A stretch of 34,380 nucleotides of DNA from Psychromonas sp. SA13A (GTDB taxonomy: Bacteria; Pseudomonadota; Gammaproteobacteria; Enterobacterales; Psychromonadaceae): the NCBI RefSeq assembly GCF_011378715.1, contig NZ_WTKU01000017.1:59052-93431 (forward strand), given 5' to 3'. Positions 24,313-33,942 of this stretch are shown here, in pieces; position 1 is the stretch's first letter, and each line of letters starts with the position of its first letter. Under the pieces are notes generated by a model, which was not told the origin of the DNA, did not search any database, and saw nothing but the letters and a program-made list of their open reading frames with translations. The translations under genes were made by a program, and so were the position numbers.

Positions 24313-24750
24313 CTAATCTCTTCTGGTTATACTAAATCGCTCACCTTTTTCAAGCATTAAGTCCACTTCTACAGATTGACCGCCAACGCCATGCACATTA
24401 CATTTTGCGCTCACCACTACCTTCTCTGATGCTTTAGGTAACTTGATATTACATAAACTGCGTGTAAAAGGCTGCTCGTTATCATGAGGATGTGCCAGTT
24501 CTCGAATAGCCAATACATTACCTTTTAAGTCCGCTATTTGCCAAGCATCTGCATAATGCTGCCAACCTTGGTCGTTGTGTCTAACTTGGGTATCAAAGCA
24601 CCAACTACCATCTTGACTCTGTGTTGCCCTTACATTACTAACTTGTGCAAAATCTAGTGAAGTAAAAGGTGTCTCTGTATCGGTTGCAGCAGCCAATAGC
24701 GAAGAAGTAAAAAATGCTAATACATAGACTGTTTTCATTATTTTTTTCAT
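24313..24750 (-). CDS. conserved small secreted protein of unknown function
   Basis: A 145-residue protein with a signal peptide (MKKIMKTVYVLAFF, cleavage near SSLLAAAT) and a single compact domain, probably beta-rich. Characteristic segments are VRHNDQGWQHYADAWQI, LAHPHDNEQPFTRSL and NVHGVGGQSVEVDL. I have seen this pattern in small uncharacterised periplasmic proteins of other proteobacteria and know no function. Three cysteines (WCF, SLC, AKC) are in the mature part, two of which could pair. AGGA precedes the first ATG; the ATG at residue 5 is a possible alternative. It is convergent with the putative zinc operon, so a link to metal handling is only a guess. Confidence 0.75.
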   Translation of the reverse strand: MKKIMKTVYVLAFFTSSLLAAATDTETPFTSLDFAQVSNVRATQSQDGSWCFDTQVRHNDQGWQHYADAWQIADLKGNVLAIRELAHPHDNEQPFTRSLCNIKLPKASEKVVVSAKCNVHGVGGQSVEVDLMLEKGERFSITRRD

Positions 24751-25109
24751 TGAGTAATCCTATTTAACTCTTAATAAACCCATACAGGTAGGATAGTGAA
24801 TTGTATTGATTCACCCAATAGTTAACCAACTTAACAACGCTACTTAAGGATGCCTTTCAGCTATTCCTTTCAATAAGGTCTTTCAACAATCCTCATAAAG
24901 AATGCTTTGTAACAATTCTTAGTAACAATGACACCACCAAAGCTACCACCAACCTAATTGAAAATTAAATTAGCATAAATCAAATTATTTTTAAGCAAAG
25001 CAGATCTTAGTAAGCGACATTAACGTATCTATACATAAGAAATTCATAACATGAAATATTCAGGTTAGGCAAAAATTTAACTTTGCTTTACCTTTGCAAG
25101 GAGAGATTT
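24751..25109. promoter_or_regulatory. gene-free divergent region before the flavin reductase operon
   Basis: This is an A/T-rich region with no gene. Near its right end AGATCT (25002-25007) and CGTATC (25024-25029) are 16 bp apart, the general form of an extracytoplasmic-function sigma promoter for the rightward operon; the match is weak and untested. AAGGAG at 25099-25104 is the ribosome-binding site of the next gene. Confidence 0.35.
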
Positions 25110-25763
25110 ATCACTTTTAAATATTTTGATAGCAGTGATTTTAAAGCTATGCCAGATAGGGATAGAGCACGGTTTATTAATAGCTTATCAGGCTTTAAAA
25201 GTGCCAACCTAATAGCGACGCAAGATAAACAAGGCAATACTAATGTCGCGATGTTTAGCTCAGTCGTTCATCTCGGAGCTTCGCCTGCTTTAGTAGGGTT
25301 TGTAATGCGTCCAGATAATAACGATAGGCACACATTAGATAATATTATCAATACTTCTGAGTATACAATCAACCAAGTATCTGCTGATTTCTATCAACAA
25401 GCACATCAAACCTCTGCTCGTTATCCTAAACATCAAAGTGAATTTGAGGCTACGGGCTTATCGACACATTTTATCGCCCCTATAAAAGCACCTTTTGTAA
25501 AAGAGAGTGTTTTAAAATATGCCGTTGAGCTGAAGCAAATAATCCCCATTCCACTTAATAATACTCAGTTTATTATTGGTGATATAAAGCTAGTTGTATG
25601 TGCTCATGATGCGATTCAAGAAGATGGTTATATTGATATTGAACAACTACATACCACGTCAATATCTGGACTGGATAGCTATCATACTAGTCACCGCCTG
25701 TCTCGTTTAAGCTACGCTAAACCAAATAAAAACAGTAGCAAATTAAGTGTTAACGGTGATTAG
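25110..25763 (+). CDS. flavin reductase-like protein (FMN-binding split barrel)
   Basis: A protein of about 217 residues in the flavoredoxin/flavin reductase-like family, which binds FMN in a split beta-barrel. The family pattern is RARFINSLSGFKSANLIAT near the N-terminus, then NVAMFSSVVHLGASPALVGF, VMRPDNNDRHTLDNI and YTINQVSADF. No ATG or GTG fits the expected start. A strong AAGGAG (25099-25104) is followed after a 5-nt spacer by an in-frame ATC at 25110, giving ITFKYFDSSDF, where relatives begin. A TTG at 25083 opens the frame further upstream but has no ribosome-binding site and would bury the AAGGAG; the first ATG (25149) cuts into the domain. It is the first of four close-packed genes, 2 nt from the next. 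Confidence 0.82.
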   Translation: MTFKYFDSSDFKAMPDRDRARFINSLSGFKSANLIATQDKQGNTNVAMFSSVVHLGASPALVGFVMRPDNNDRHTLDNIINTSEYTINQVSADFYQQAHQTSARYPKHQSEFEATGLSTHFIAPIKAPFVKESVLKYAVELKQIIPIPLNNTQFIIGDIKLVVCAHDAIQEDGYIDIEQLHTTSISGLDSYHTSHRLSRLSYAKPNKNSSKLSVNGD

Positions 25764-25765
25764 CT

Positions 25766-26236
25766 ATGAGCGATATAAACAAAGCAGATAAGGCTGTTGA
25801 AAAAATATCTACTTACTTAGGTTATTTAGGATTATTACCTTTTTATATTTGTTTGTTGCTTAGCCAAATAGTAAATAACGAGCAACTAGAACCTCACTCT
25901 CTTATTGTTTCGATACAACAGGCTTTTGTTTTTTATAGTGCCATTATATTAAGTTTTATGTCCGGCACGTTATGGCAAAAAGAAACATCGAAAAAACAGG
26001 TTAAATTGCAATTGCTCAGTAATGTATTTTGTTTAATTGCCTTTGCTTGTTTATTAATGCCCGTTTTTTATGCGTTAATTATTTTGCCTATTACTTATGT
26101 AGGGCTGCTGTTCACAGAATACCTACTACGTTTCCAACAACAAATAACATTAACAGCAAGCTATATAAAAATGAGATTAATATTGACACTTTTAGTTGTT
26201 CTTTCACATGTTACTGCACTTCTATTATGGTATTAA
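25766..26236 (+). CDS. DUF3429-family membrane protein
   Basis: A 156-residue integral membrane protein with about four to five hydrophobic segments: YLGYLGLLPFYICLLL (near 18-33), FVFYSAIILSFMSGTLW (near 53-69), VFCLIAFACLLMPVFYALII, and a C-terminal RLILTLLVVLSHVTALLLWY. The YSAIILSFMSGTLW segment is the DUF3429 hallmark. The function is unknown. It starts 2 nt after the flavin reductase stop and is followed after 47 nt by the DCC-family gene. It probably forms an operon with them. Confidence 0.8.
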   Translation: MSDINKADKAVEKISTYLGYLGLLPFYICLLLSQIVNNEQLEPHSLIVSIQQAFVFYSAIILSFMSGTLWQKETSKKQVKLQLLSNVFCLIAFACLLMPVFYALIILPITYVGLLFTEYLLRFQQQITLTASYIKMRLILTLLVVLSHVTALLLWY

Positions 26237-26283
26237 CAACAGGCGACGACAGAAGCTTAGATTCAAATAATAAGGATAAGAAG

Positions 26284-26718
26284 ATGAGTTCAAAAGAGTT
26301 AACGATTTTTTACGATGGCAGATGTCCATTGTGTAGTTTAGAAATGCAAAGATTAAAGCAACAAGATCTCACTGATAAAATCAGTTTAGAAGACCTACAT
26401 CAGGATAATTTTGAAGCCCGTTTTCCTCATATTAATGTAACTAAAGCACTCGCTATTTTACATGGGGAATATCAGGGAAAGTTATTACTAGGTTTAGAAG
26501 TGACACACCGAGCTTGGACATTGGTAGGCAAAGGTGGACTCGTTGCTCCCTTGCAATGGCCGGTTATAAAGCAAGTCGCTAATGCATCTTACTTAATACT
26601 CGCTAAATATCGTTATCCTATTTCTAGCTTTATACATCGTCGCTTTGGAATAGGTATCAACACATGTGAACAAGGAACCTGCTATGAAAGACCAAACAAC
26701 ACTAATCATCGGCGCTAA
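26284..26718 (+). CDS. DCC/DUF393-family thiol-disulfide oxidoreductase-like protein
   Basis: A 144-residue protein starting MSSKELTIFYDGRCPLC. The CPLC pair after FYDG is the defining DCC-family signature, similar to a thioredoxin-type redox motif. HVTHRAWTLVG-like and LAKYRYPISSFIHRRFG segments follow the usual family layout. The open frame extends upstream to 26029 inside the DUF3429 gene in another frame, but the ATG at 26284 has AAGGA 5-6 nt before it, so it is the start. Its last 35 nt overlap the SDR gene, suggesting translational coupling. Function unknown; redox activity is inferred from the motif. Confidence 0.85.
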   Translation: MSSKELTIFYDGRCPLCSLEMQRLKQQDLTDKISLEDLHQDNFEARFPHINVTKALAILHGEYQGKLLLGLEVTHRAWTLVGKGGLVAPLQWPVIKQVANASYLILAKYRYPISSFIHRRFGIGINTCEQGTCYERPNNTNHRR

Positions 26719-27430
26719 CAGTGGTATTGCAAAAGCGCTTGCAGTTGAAGTAATAAAAACTAACCAGTCTCATTTAATGGTGATAACCCGTGATAGTCAT
26801 TTTTATCAGCAGGATATGTTTAACAATAGTGATATTTTCTCAGTGGCCGATTATCAGGAATCGACGATACAAAAAACAATAACAGACTTAAATAAAAAAC
26901 TTACGGCACCATTATCACAGGTATTTATTTGTCATGGTTTATTACATAGTGAACAAGTTACACCGGAGAAACGTTTACAAGGATTAACAGAAAATGCATT
27001 TAATGAAGTGATGACAGCCAATGCGCTTACTCCTATGTTATGGATAAAAAACTTAATCCCAACCTTTAAACACAAGTTGAATCAAAAACAAGCCTGCAAA
27101 ATCGTTGTATTTAGTGCGCGAGTTGGCAGTATTAGTGACAATCATATAGGCGGTTGGTATAGCTATCGTGCATCAAAATCAGCGCTAAACATGTTAATTA
27201 AATCCGCAGCCGTAGAATTCTCAAGAACAGTTAAAAACGTTAAATTAATCTCTTTTCACCCGGGCACCACCGACACACCTCTTTCTAAACCTTTCCAAAA
27301 AAATGTGCCTGAAGATAAATTATTTAGCAGTGAGTTTGTTGCATTACAGCTTCTAGAAATGGTGAAAAATACTAACATCGATGGCGAAGCAAGTTTTGTT
27401 GATTGGCAAGGCAAAGCGATACCATGGTAA
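26684..27430 (+). CDS. short-chain dehydrogenase/reductase
   Basis: A 248-residue cytosolic SDR-family oxidoreductase. The Rossmann dinucleotide motif is IIGANSGIAKAL (8-19), the catalytic Tyr/Lys pair is in YSYRASKSAL (Tyr161, Lys165), and the following SFHPGTTDTPLSKPF is typical of the C-factor/CsgA-like group. The GTG at 26666 would add six residues, but AAGGA at 26672-26676 lies just before the ATG at 26684, which I chose. It overlaps the DCC-family gene by 35 nt and closes the four-gene operon. The substrate is unknown. This gene set resembles sets I recall near photolyase and ChrR-sigma photo-oxidative stress genes in marine bacteria, but none of those is in the window. Confidence 0.9.
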   Translation: MKDQTTLIIGANSGIAKALAVEVIKTNQSHLMVITRDSHFYQQDMFNNSDIFSVADYQESTIQKTITDLNKKLTAPLSQVFICHGLLHSEQVTPEKRLQGLTENAFNEVMTANALTPMLWIKNLIPTFKHKLNQKQACKIVVFSARVGSISDNHIGGWYSYRASKSALNMLIKSAAVEFSRTVKNVKLISFHPGTTDTPLSKPFQKNVPEDKLFSSEFVALQLLEMVKNTNIDGEASFVDWQGKAIPW

Positions 27431-27564
27431 CAACGATGAGAGTTCAATAACCACTTGTCATTGTGTTCGCTACTGAAATTGTCTTTAAATAAGAAGGAAT
27501 TAAGAAAGTATCTATATTTTACGGATATTTATATTTAAGAGTATCTATATCTAAGGGGTATCTG

Positions 27565-27960
27565 CTACTCCTTATCAAAACTATCCACCACAATTGCCCC
27601 CATTGAAGCAGGCATCGTAATGACAATAATGCGTTTAATAGCGATCAATGGGTCATCGAAGAAGGGCAACTTATTTAAACAAAAGAGTACTAATGCAACC
27701 ACTAAAGCCGTCATAATATAAGCAATAATAATACGTGAGACAAAAACTAACTTTCTAGATTGTATATCTTTTTGGAAAACACTTTCATAGGTATAAAGTG
27801 TTAAAAATATAACAGATAAGGTTAATAACATCAGCAGATTAGTATGAGGTAAAGTTTCACCTAAGCGCCACGCTTCTTCAGAAAAAGAGATCGGTACCGC
27901 CAGCGCAAAAGCACCTACAAATATTTGACTCGCATCTTCAAAATTAAAGCTAAATTTCAT
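27565..27960 (-). CDS. DUF2391-family membrane protein
   Basis: A 131-residue inner-membrane protein with four predicted segments: IFVGAFALAVPISF, NLLMLLTLSVIFLTLYTY, IIIAYIMTALVVALVLFCL and IIVITMPASMGAIVVDSF. The N-terminal FVGAFALAVPISFSEEAWRL and the closing MPASMGAIVVDSF are typical of the DUF2391 family. It is somewhat short. Function unknown. It faces the SDR operon tail to tail and shares no promoter with the chemoreceptor gene on its other side beyond a 245-bp AT-rich gap. An unusual repeat of GTATCTATAT (27505-27540) lies between it and the SDR gene. Confidence 0.75.
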   Translation of the reverse strand: MKFSFNFEDASQIFVGAFALAVPISFSEEAWRLGETLPHTNLLMLLTLSVIFLTLYTYESVFQKDIQSRKLVFVSRIIIAYIMTALVVALVLFCLNKLPFFDDPLIAIKRIIVITMPASMGAIVVDSFDKE

Positions 27961-28205
27961 ATCGACCCTAAGCTTATTGCCTATTAAAACAGATAAAGAA
28001 ATATCAAGTTATAACATACTTGAACAAAAGTCATCGCTTTACTTATCGATAACAACTTAGCGTTAAATTATTTCGCTAGTTTTTATTAAGTACGTATGTC
28101 CATAAAATAGCAGCAAAAAAGATCCAATATTTCTTTTTTAGAATCTGGCAAAACAAGGAATCACTTCTAGAATATTAGCATATTTTATATTTGACAGGAG
28201 TCACC

Positions 28206-30086
28206 ATGAAAGTTTCCGCCAAGGTTGTGCTTACATCCTCATTGGTTTTAATCGTAGCCATCAGTTTACTCTCTATTTTTCAGTACAAAGTGATGACTGA
28301 TACATTACGTCATAACTCAAGCAGTGCTATTGAAGAGTCCAGTAATGCACTTGCATTGCAAATAACTAATTGGCTGAATGGTAAATTAGAAATAATCGAT
28401 TTAACTTCACAATCAATAGATGTTGATTTTAGTGCAGAAACCATCCAACAAAGCTTTGATGCTCCATTGTTAAAAGAGGCTTTCATACTTATTTTTGGTG
28501 GGCTAGAAATTGATGGCAAAAGGCTCACCAATGATCCCAATTGGGCCCCTGAAAATTGGGATGCACGAAAAAGACCTTGGTACACACTAGCTAAATCCTC
28601 GGACCGGGCACAAATTACAGAGCCCTACCCTGATTCAGTAACAAAAGAGATATTAATATCAGTCACTGCAAATATTACAGATAAAGGTCAGTTCAAAGGT
28701 GCATTTGGTGGTGACTTAAGCTTGAAAACTGTATCGGACTCCCTTAATACGCTGACTCTCAATGGTGCAGGATATGCTTTTTTACTAACTAAAGACGGTA
28801 ATATCATAAGCCACCCTAATATTGAAAATAACGGCAACAATTACCAACAGTTATTTGCGGGAAAATCACTTCCGCTCCATAAAGAGATTCAAGAGATACA
28901 GGTTGATGGAAAAACTCTTTGGGTGCGCTTTACACCTTTACAAGGTTTACGTGGTATGGATTGGTATATCGGCGTTGTAGTCGACCGTAGTATTATAATG
29001 GCCGACGCTAATAAGATGGAAATGAATACCTTAATTGGAGGAACGGTATCAGTGTTACTGAGTATCCTTTTATTAGGTGCAATGATGAGAAAAATATTAC
29101 AACCTGTACACTTCCTTTCTGAATCATTAGTTGAGATAAATAGCGGCAATGGTGATCTGACTAAACGTTTACCGATTATTTCCCGTGACGAGTTTGGTGA
29201 GGTAGCCACCCAATTTAACCTTTTCATTGGTAATTTACAGAATATTATTGTTAATGTGAAAGATCTGGCATCGGATATTGACCAGAGCACGCAACAAGTA
29301 AGTTCTGAATCAGAGAAAGCATCAAAAGAGCTAAGTCTTCAATTAACAGAATTAGATCAACTTGCTACAGCAATGAATGAAATGGCTTCTAGTGCAATGG
29401 AAGTGGCAGGCAATGCTCAGATAGCAGCTCAGTCCACAACAATAGCAGATCAAGAAACTGCCACAGGTGTACAAATATTCTCTAATGCAGCATCGTCAAT
29501 CGACAAACTATCGATACAAATGGATATCGCTGTCGGCTCTGTCATTGAACTTGCTCAATTTAGTAATAATATAGAATCAATACTGACAGTAATAACTGGT
29601 ATTGCAGAACAAACAAACTTACTTGCTTTAAACGCTGCAATTGAAGCCGCACGAGCAGGTGAAACAGGACGAGGTTTTGCAGTAGTAGCAGATGAAGTGC
29701 GCTCTCTTGCTTCAAGAACACAAGAGTCGACCAGCGAAATACGCGCCACGATCGAACAGTTACAAGCAGGTGTGCGAAAAGCTGAGGTTAATATTAAAGA
29801 GAGCCGTGAAATCGCGACAAGTACCTCTGAAGAAGCTAGTAAAGCAAATGGTGCACTGGAAAAAATTCGTAATTCAATCGCTCAAATTAGCGATATGAAC
29901 TTACAGATAGCAGCGGCAGCAGAACAACAGTCGGCCACTACTGAAGAGATAAATCGTAACACGACTAATATTAGAGATATCAGCCAAGATGTATCTGAAG
30001 GCGCTTTACAACAAGTTAAATGTGCGCAACTGATGAAACAGCAAGTACAAGAACAAGATAAGCAATTAACGCAATTCAAGGTCTAA
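28206..30086 (+). CDS. methyl-accepting chemotaxis protein with dCache sensor
   Basis: A 626-residue chemoreceptor. A membrane segment (about 7-29) leads into a periplasmic dCache-type sensor (about 35-270, with [15 protein letters not shown] and [15 protein letters not shown], the motifs usual for amino-acid or small-molecule Cache sensors). A second segment (about 275-297), a HAMP domain (about 300-350) and the cytoplasmic signalling hairpin follow. The conserved tip is [18 protein letters not shown] (from about residue 468), then [15 protein letters not shown]. The TTG at 28191 is in frame, but AGGAG sits just before the ATG at 28206, so that is the start. No C-terminal CheR-tether pentapeptide is visible. 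The ligand is unknown. Confidence 0.95.
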   Translation: MKVSAKVVLTSSLVLIVAISLLSIFQYKVMTDTLRHNSSSAIEESSNALALQITNWLNGKLEIIDLTSQSIDVDFSAETIQQSFDAPLLKEAFILIFGGLEIDGKRLTNDPNWAPENWDARKRPWYTLAKSSDRAQITEPYPDSVTKEILISVTANITDKGQFKGAFGGDLSLKTVSDSLNTLTLNGAGYAFLLTKDGNIISHPNIENNGNNYQQLFAGKSLPLHKEIQEIQVDGKTLWVRFTPLQGLRGMDWYIGVVVDRSIIMADANKMEMNTLIGGTVSVLLSILLLGAMMRKILQPVHFLSESLVEINSGNGDLTKRLPIISRDEFGEVATQFNLFIGNLQNIIVNVKDLASDIDQSTQQVSSESEKASKELSLQLTELDQLATAMNEMASSAMEVAGNAQIAAQSTTIADQETATGVQIFSNAASSIDKLSIQMDIAVGSVIELAQFSNNIESILTVITGIAEQTNLLALNAAIEAARAGETGRGFAVVADEVRSLASRTQESTSEIRATIEQLQAGVRKAEVNIKESREIATSTSEEASKANGALEKIRNSIAQISDMNLQIAAAAEQQSATTEEINRNTTNIRDISQDVSEGALQQVKCAQLMKQQVQEQDKQLTQFKV

Positions 30087-30104
30087 TGAGGTAGGTTTTC
30101 ACTT

Positions 30105-30138
30105 CGCCCCAATAATCATTCTTATCATAGTTGGGGCG
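30105..30138. terminator. hairpin between the convergent chemoreceptor and DUF3541-like genes
   Basis: Arms CGCCCCAA (30105-30112) and TTGGGGCG (30131-30138), an 8-bp GC-rich stem with an 18-nt loop, 18 nt after the chemoreceptor stop. The T-run after it is weak (GTTTATTT), so it may be a bidirectional, inefficient terminator. Confidence 0.5.
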
Positions 30139-30223
30139 TAGCGTTTATTTACGTAATATTTAAATAAAGGATTGTACTTATCACTGCACTCAAGGATCAT
30201 TTCATTTGCTATGTACTTAGACA

Positions 30224-31369
30224 CTAGTCCTTTGCTACTAGACCATAGGGCTTGGAACGAAATAGTTCGGGTTGTTGGCTGATTGTTGGTGCTGCATGCA
30301 CTCCTTTCCAGTCAAGCAACATAATAGCTAATACATTACGATGTTCCCCTTTTTTCAAATCAACTCCCCCGGTTACAGAAGGTACTAAACCTTGATCGCG
30401 ATTTAATGATTGCTGAATAACTTTTCTAGTTTTTAATACCACCGGATCATTATCTAAACCAGCCAATAAGAAGTTAATACCAACCTCCGCAACTACATCT
30501 TCTTTTGCTCGAGCAATAATAGTATCAATATTATCGCGATAGTAATCAAACAACCATTGGTGATCTTGTTCCCTAACAGAATGCTGATAATAAGCAGATG
30601 CCGCGAAGATAATATGTGTTAACCCATAAATTTTATTACCAAATTGCTGTTCTGATAAACTACTATCCAGCGTATCAGGATACACCTTTCTAAAGGTAGT
30701 AATAAACTCCTCTACAACATCCTGCTCGCCCAGTTGTCGTAACCAGTACACTTGATTGGCTAATTGTGCAGCCCAAGCTTTGATCATAGCCTCATTGGTT
30801 GCATATTTAGTAAAATCATAACGGCGAATAATTTGTTTTAATCTATTATTTTCAAGGTGCTGTAATCCATACTCATTGGCACGCGCCATTGACCCCAGTA
30901 AATCAACACCTAAATAAAGGTACTCTGGCATCTCCTTGGTAATTTGATAACGTAACCGACTACGCTCGCTTTCCTCCTCCAAATAGCCTTTAATGCGCTG
31001 CTCTGCATACTTTCTGATCTGCTCCGGTGTATGCACTTCGTTAGCAAAAAAATTTAAACGACTGGCAACTCGCGCCATGTCCGACCATATTGCAGCTGCA
31101 TATTTATTATCAAGCGTTTGTCGGTACATTCTCAAGCCATAATGACCAGACTTAAAAGCAGGCAAAGTATATAAACGTGCTTCATAGGTACTACGAATTA
31201 AATCTGCATCCTGTTCAAAGCTAGGATTAAGGTTAGTGGTTCGTGTGGTTAATTGATTTTGAATATCAACAACGGGCGCATTGATAGAAAGCAGTGGCTC
31301 TGAACTATATACATTTAAAGTAACTAGCAAAGAGATAATAATAGAACTGGTAATATGTAAAAATCTCAT
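30224..31369 (-). CDS. secreted DUF3541-like protein of unknown function
   Basis: A 381-residue protein with a signal peptide (MRFLHITSSIIISLLVTLNVYS). The mature part is largely helical and charged, with segments such as SGHYGLRMYRQTLDNKYAAA, YLYLGVDLLGSMARANEYG, YGLTHIIFAASAYYQ, VGINFLLAGLDNDPVV and GVDLKKGEHRNVLAIMLLDW. I associate this pattern with DUF3541 proteins of Vibrio and relatives, a moderate-confidence recall. No catalytic motif is recognised. It is a single-gene unit, convergent with the chemoreceptor and downstream of the yidE terminator. Confidence 0.65.
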   Translation of the reverse strand: MRFLHITSSIIISLLVTLNVYSSEPLLSINAPVVDIQNQLTTRTTNLNPSFEQDADLIRSTYEARLYTLPAFKSGHYGLRMYRQTLDNKYAAAIWSDMARVASRLNFFANEVHTPEQIRKYAEQRIKGYLEEESERSRLRYQITKEMPEYLYLGVDLLGSMARANEYGLQHLENNRLKQIIRRYDFTKYATNEAMIKAWAAQLANQVYWLRQLGEQDVVEEFITTFRKVYPDTLDSSLSEQQFGNKIYGLTHIIFAASAYYQHSVREQDHQWLFDYYRDNIDTIIARAKEDVVAEVGINFLLAGLDNDPVVLKTRKVIQQSLNRDQGLVPSVTGGVDLKKGEHRNVLAIMLLDWKGVHAAPTISQQPELFRSKPYGLVAKD

Positions 31370-31502
31370 ACAACTTCCTTTTTGTCTTAGCTAACCATCA
31401 TTTAAATAACTGATTAACCCAACTAATTAAGTGAGCAATTAATCGAGTTAACTAATCAAGCTAATTAAAATATACGATGGCTGCGCAATCTCTATAAAAA
31501 AA

Positions 31503-31532
31503 CAAAGACCATTAAATAATTAATGGTCTTTG
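31503..31532 (-). terminator. rho-independent terminator downstream of yidE
   Basis: A 13-bp perfect stem, CAAAGACCATTAA (31503-31515) and TTAATGGTCTTTG (31520-31532), with loop ATAA. On the minus strand it is followed by a run of seven T. It lies about 80 nt past the yidE stop and before the 31369 start of the next gene, insulating the two. Confidence 0.9.
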
Positions 31533-31609
31533 AATACAGGATAACTTATCTGTCAGCGATATTATTTATACAACAAACATATAACTTAACGATTAAACAT
31601 CATTGTTTT

Positions 31610-33268
31610 TTAACCAGCCCAAAGCAATAATGCCATAATTTGCGGTGATAAAATCCGCAAGAACATAACTAAAGGATAGACTGTTGCGTAAGCAAGTGCT
31701 GAAGCGCCGCTTGTTGGGTGAAGGCCATTAGCAAAAGCCAATGCTGGAGGATCAGTCATTGAACCAGCGAGCATTCCACATAAGCTAAGATAATTTATTT
31801 TAGTAAATATCCGAGCAATAAAACCTACAGTAAGAAGGGGAATAAAAGTAATTGCGATGCCATAACACATCCAAATAAGTCCATCTCCTTCAGTAAGTGT
31901 TTCTAAAAATTGTCCGCCTGATTTTAACCCAACAACTGCTAGAAAAAGAACTATCCCGATTTCACGTAATGCAAGATTAGCACTTGGCGGCATAAACCAA
32001 TAAAGCTTACCGATACTGCCAATTCTAGCTAAAATCAGTGCAACAATTAAAGGGCCTCCTGCTAAGCCTAATTTTAAGGCAACCGGAAAACCTGGAATAG
32101 TAATAGGAATTGAACCAACTAACATACCTAAACCGATTCCAATAAACACAGGTAGCATCTGTACCTGTTGCAGTTTTTGCTCTGCATTACCAACAACAGC
32201 CCCTACTGCATCAATTGCATCTTGGCGCCCCACTAAATTTAAAATATCCCCAAATTGTAACGACATTGAACTACTGGGTACTAGCTCAATACCACTGCGA
32301 TGAAGCCTTGAAATTACCACATCATAAGTTTCAATTAAGTTTAGTTCTCCAATCTTTTTATTTAAGACTTCATCGGCAGTAACCACTACGCGCACTGAAC
32401 GCAAATTTGTCCCCTTTGTCGAGAGAGAGGCGTCAACCACTTCACCGATAATTAAACGCGCTTCATCTAATGACTTTTGATCGCCGACCAAATTTAATAA
32501 ATCGCCCATTTTAACAATGGTACCCGCAGTCGGTATTAACAACTCGTCAGCATGCTTTAAGCGAGAGCAAACAACACGACCACTATTAATGATAGGAATA
32601 TTCTTAATCATTAAACCATCTAAATTAATATTATGAAGTTCAACATTAATTGAATTCAGATTAGAATTTTTTTTCCCAGTCTGATTATCAAAAGAATCAG
32701 CTTCCTCATTAATATTTACTCGGAAAAACCAACGTATGATCCACATTGTAAATAAAATACCTAAGATACCAAAAGGGTATGCTATTGCATAACCCATACC
32801 TGTTTGCCCAAGTAATTCGGATGTAGCACCAAGCTCTCCCATAATCTGCTGGCCCGCCCCTAATGAAGGCGTATTAGTAACAGCCCCGGAAAAAATACCT
32901 AGAATAATAGGTAATGGAACATCAAATAATTTATACAACACAGCGGTGACAATACAGCTAAGCAAGACCAATAAAGCGGCAAAGCCATTTAATCGCATTC
33001 CAGAATTACGTAACGAAGCAAAAAAGCCAGGGCCAACCTGAATACCAATAGTATAAACAAATAAGATTAGACCAAACTCTTGAATGAAATGTAGAGTATG
33101 CATATCAAGTTCAATTCCGTATTGTGTACTAAAGTGGCCCACAAAAATGCCACCAAAAAGTACCCCTCCAATACCAAGCCCGACGCCATAAACTTTCCAA
33201 CTTCCTATCCATAAGCCGATCACTGCAACCAGTGACAACATGCTAATAGATAGTGCGATCTCACCCAT
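31610..33268 (-). CDS. yidE: putative transporter YidE (AspT/YidE/YbjL family)
   Basis: A 552-residue membrane protein, the same length as E. coli YidE (553). Two copies of a five-to-six-helix membrane unit flank two RCK_C (TrkA-C) ligand-binding domains at about 205-290 and 290-375. Family motifs are [19 protein letters not shown] (near 27-45), [38 protein letters not shown], and, mirrored at the C-terminus, [18 protein letters not shown] and [19 protein letters not shown]. The substrate is unknown; AspT relatives exchange aspartate and alanine. A strong terminator lies downstream. AGGAG-like GGAGTT precedes the ATG. It is a single-gene unit. Confidence 0.95.
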   Translation of the reverse strand: MGEIALSISMLSLVAVIGLWIGSWKVYGVGLGIGGVLFGGIFVGHFSTQYGIELDMHTLHFIQEFGLILFVYTIGIQVGPGFFASLRNSGMRLNGFAALLVLLSCIVTAVLYKLFDVPLPIILGIFSGAVTNTPSLGAGQQIMGELGATSELLGQTGMGYAIAYPFGILGILFTMWIIRWFFRVNINEEADSFDNQTGKKNSNLNSINVELHNINLDGLMIKNIPIINSGRVVCSRLKHADELLIPTAGTIVKMGDLLNLVGDQKSLDEARLIIGEVVDASLSTKGTNLRSVRVVVTADEVLNKKIGELNLIETYDVVISRLHRSGIELVPSSSMSLQFGDILNLVGRQDAIDAVGAVVGNAEQKLQQVQMLPVFIGIGLGMLVGSIPITIPGFPVALKLGLAGGPLIVALILARIGSIGKLYWFMPPSANLALREIGIVLFLAVVGLKSGGQFLETLTEGDGLIWMCYGIAITFIPLLTVGFIARIFTKINYLSLCGMLAGSMTDPPALAFANGLHPTSGASALAYATVYPLVMFLRILSPQIMALLLWAG

Positions 33269-33666
33269 AAAAACTCCTTTAATAAATAATAGCCAAACCG
33301 ATAAAAATAGATTTATTTATGCGATTTGGAATCAGTGAACAGAGTGAAAAGAGTGTAAAGCTAATTGATAAAAGTTATCGTTAAAAAGTAAGCAATGGCA
33401 ATCAAATCAAACTAATAGGTAGGTATAATAGGTCTATTATTAATCATAATTAGCTATCTAAATCACACTTACTTATTGCTATTTACAAAGGGAATAAATA
33501 GATATCAAAAACAAAGGTCAGATCTCATAATTGATTTTTATTGAATCGATAGCAGACAAGATGTGTATCGATCAAATATTGAATGAAGAACTTCAACCAT
33601 CCAGAACTAAGGTCGTTCATTTAAAAGTGTAGAAGTATCAATCCAGCCCTACCTATCACTCTAAAA
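33269..33666. other. gene-free region upstream of yidE
   Basis: About 400 bp of AT-rich sequence with no credible gene between yidE and the rRNA operon tail. It should contain the yidE promoter; I could not pick out a convincing -35/-10 pair or operator. Confidence 0.5.
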
Positions 33667-33780
33667 GATGGCAACTCAGTGGCGCTTTATTTATCCCCTG
33701 TGAAAGCAGGACATCACCACTAAAAGCCCTAAACGAAAAAAACCTTGTAGACAGAGTCTACAGGGTTTTTCCTGAATACT
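33667..33780. repeat. direct repeat of the rRNA operon tail, distal copy
   Basis: This stretch is a near-copy of 34003-34115 (about 336 bp apart): both run GATGGC-CACT-GTGGCGCTTTATTTATCCCC, then AGCAGGACATCACCAC and AAAGCCCTAAACG, and end in a terminator hairpin. It indicates a duplication at the end of the rRNA operon. Confidence 0.85.
33738..33770 (-). terminator. rRNA operon terminator, third hairpin
   Basis: Left arm AAAAACCTTGTAGAC (33738-33752), loop AGA, right arm GTCTACAGGGTTTTT (33756-33770). There is one G-T pair; otherwise the stem is complete. T-rich sequence follows on the minus strand. Confidence 0.8.
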
Positions 33781-33892
33781 ATGCAAGCTTGACGGTGGAA
33801 TGGTCTTCGCAGAGCTCCTCCGCTCGTAAACCTTGCCTGTCGGCAAACTCACCCTACTTTCTACGTAGGTCATCAATCAATAGACATAAAAA

Positions 33893-33920
33893 AACCCTGT
33901 CGAAATTACTCAACAGGGTT
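33893..33920 (-). terminator. rRNA operon terminator, second hairpin
   Basis: Arms AACCCTGT (33893-33900) and ACAGGGTT (33913-33920) with a 12-nt loop; on the minus strand a run of seven T follows. Confidence 0.75.
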
Positions 33921-33924
33921 CGTT

Positions 33925-33942
33925 TAATTAGGCGCTTGGCGA
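33925..33942 (-). pseudogene. remnant of a 5S rRNA 3' end
   Basis: ATTAGGCGCTTGGCGATG, identical to the 3' end and flank of the 5S gene at 34111-34128, but the rest of a 5S gene is not recognisable beyond it. Most likely a decayed duplicate. Confidence 0.55.
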
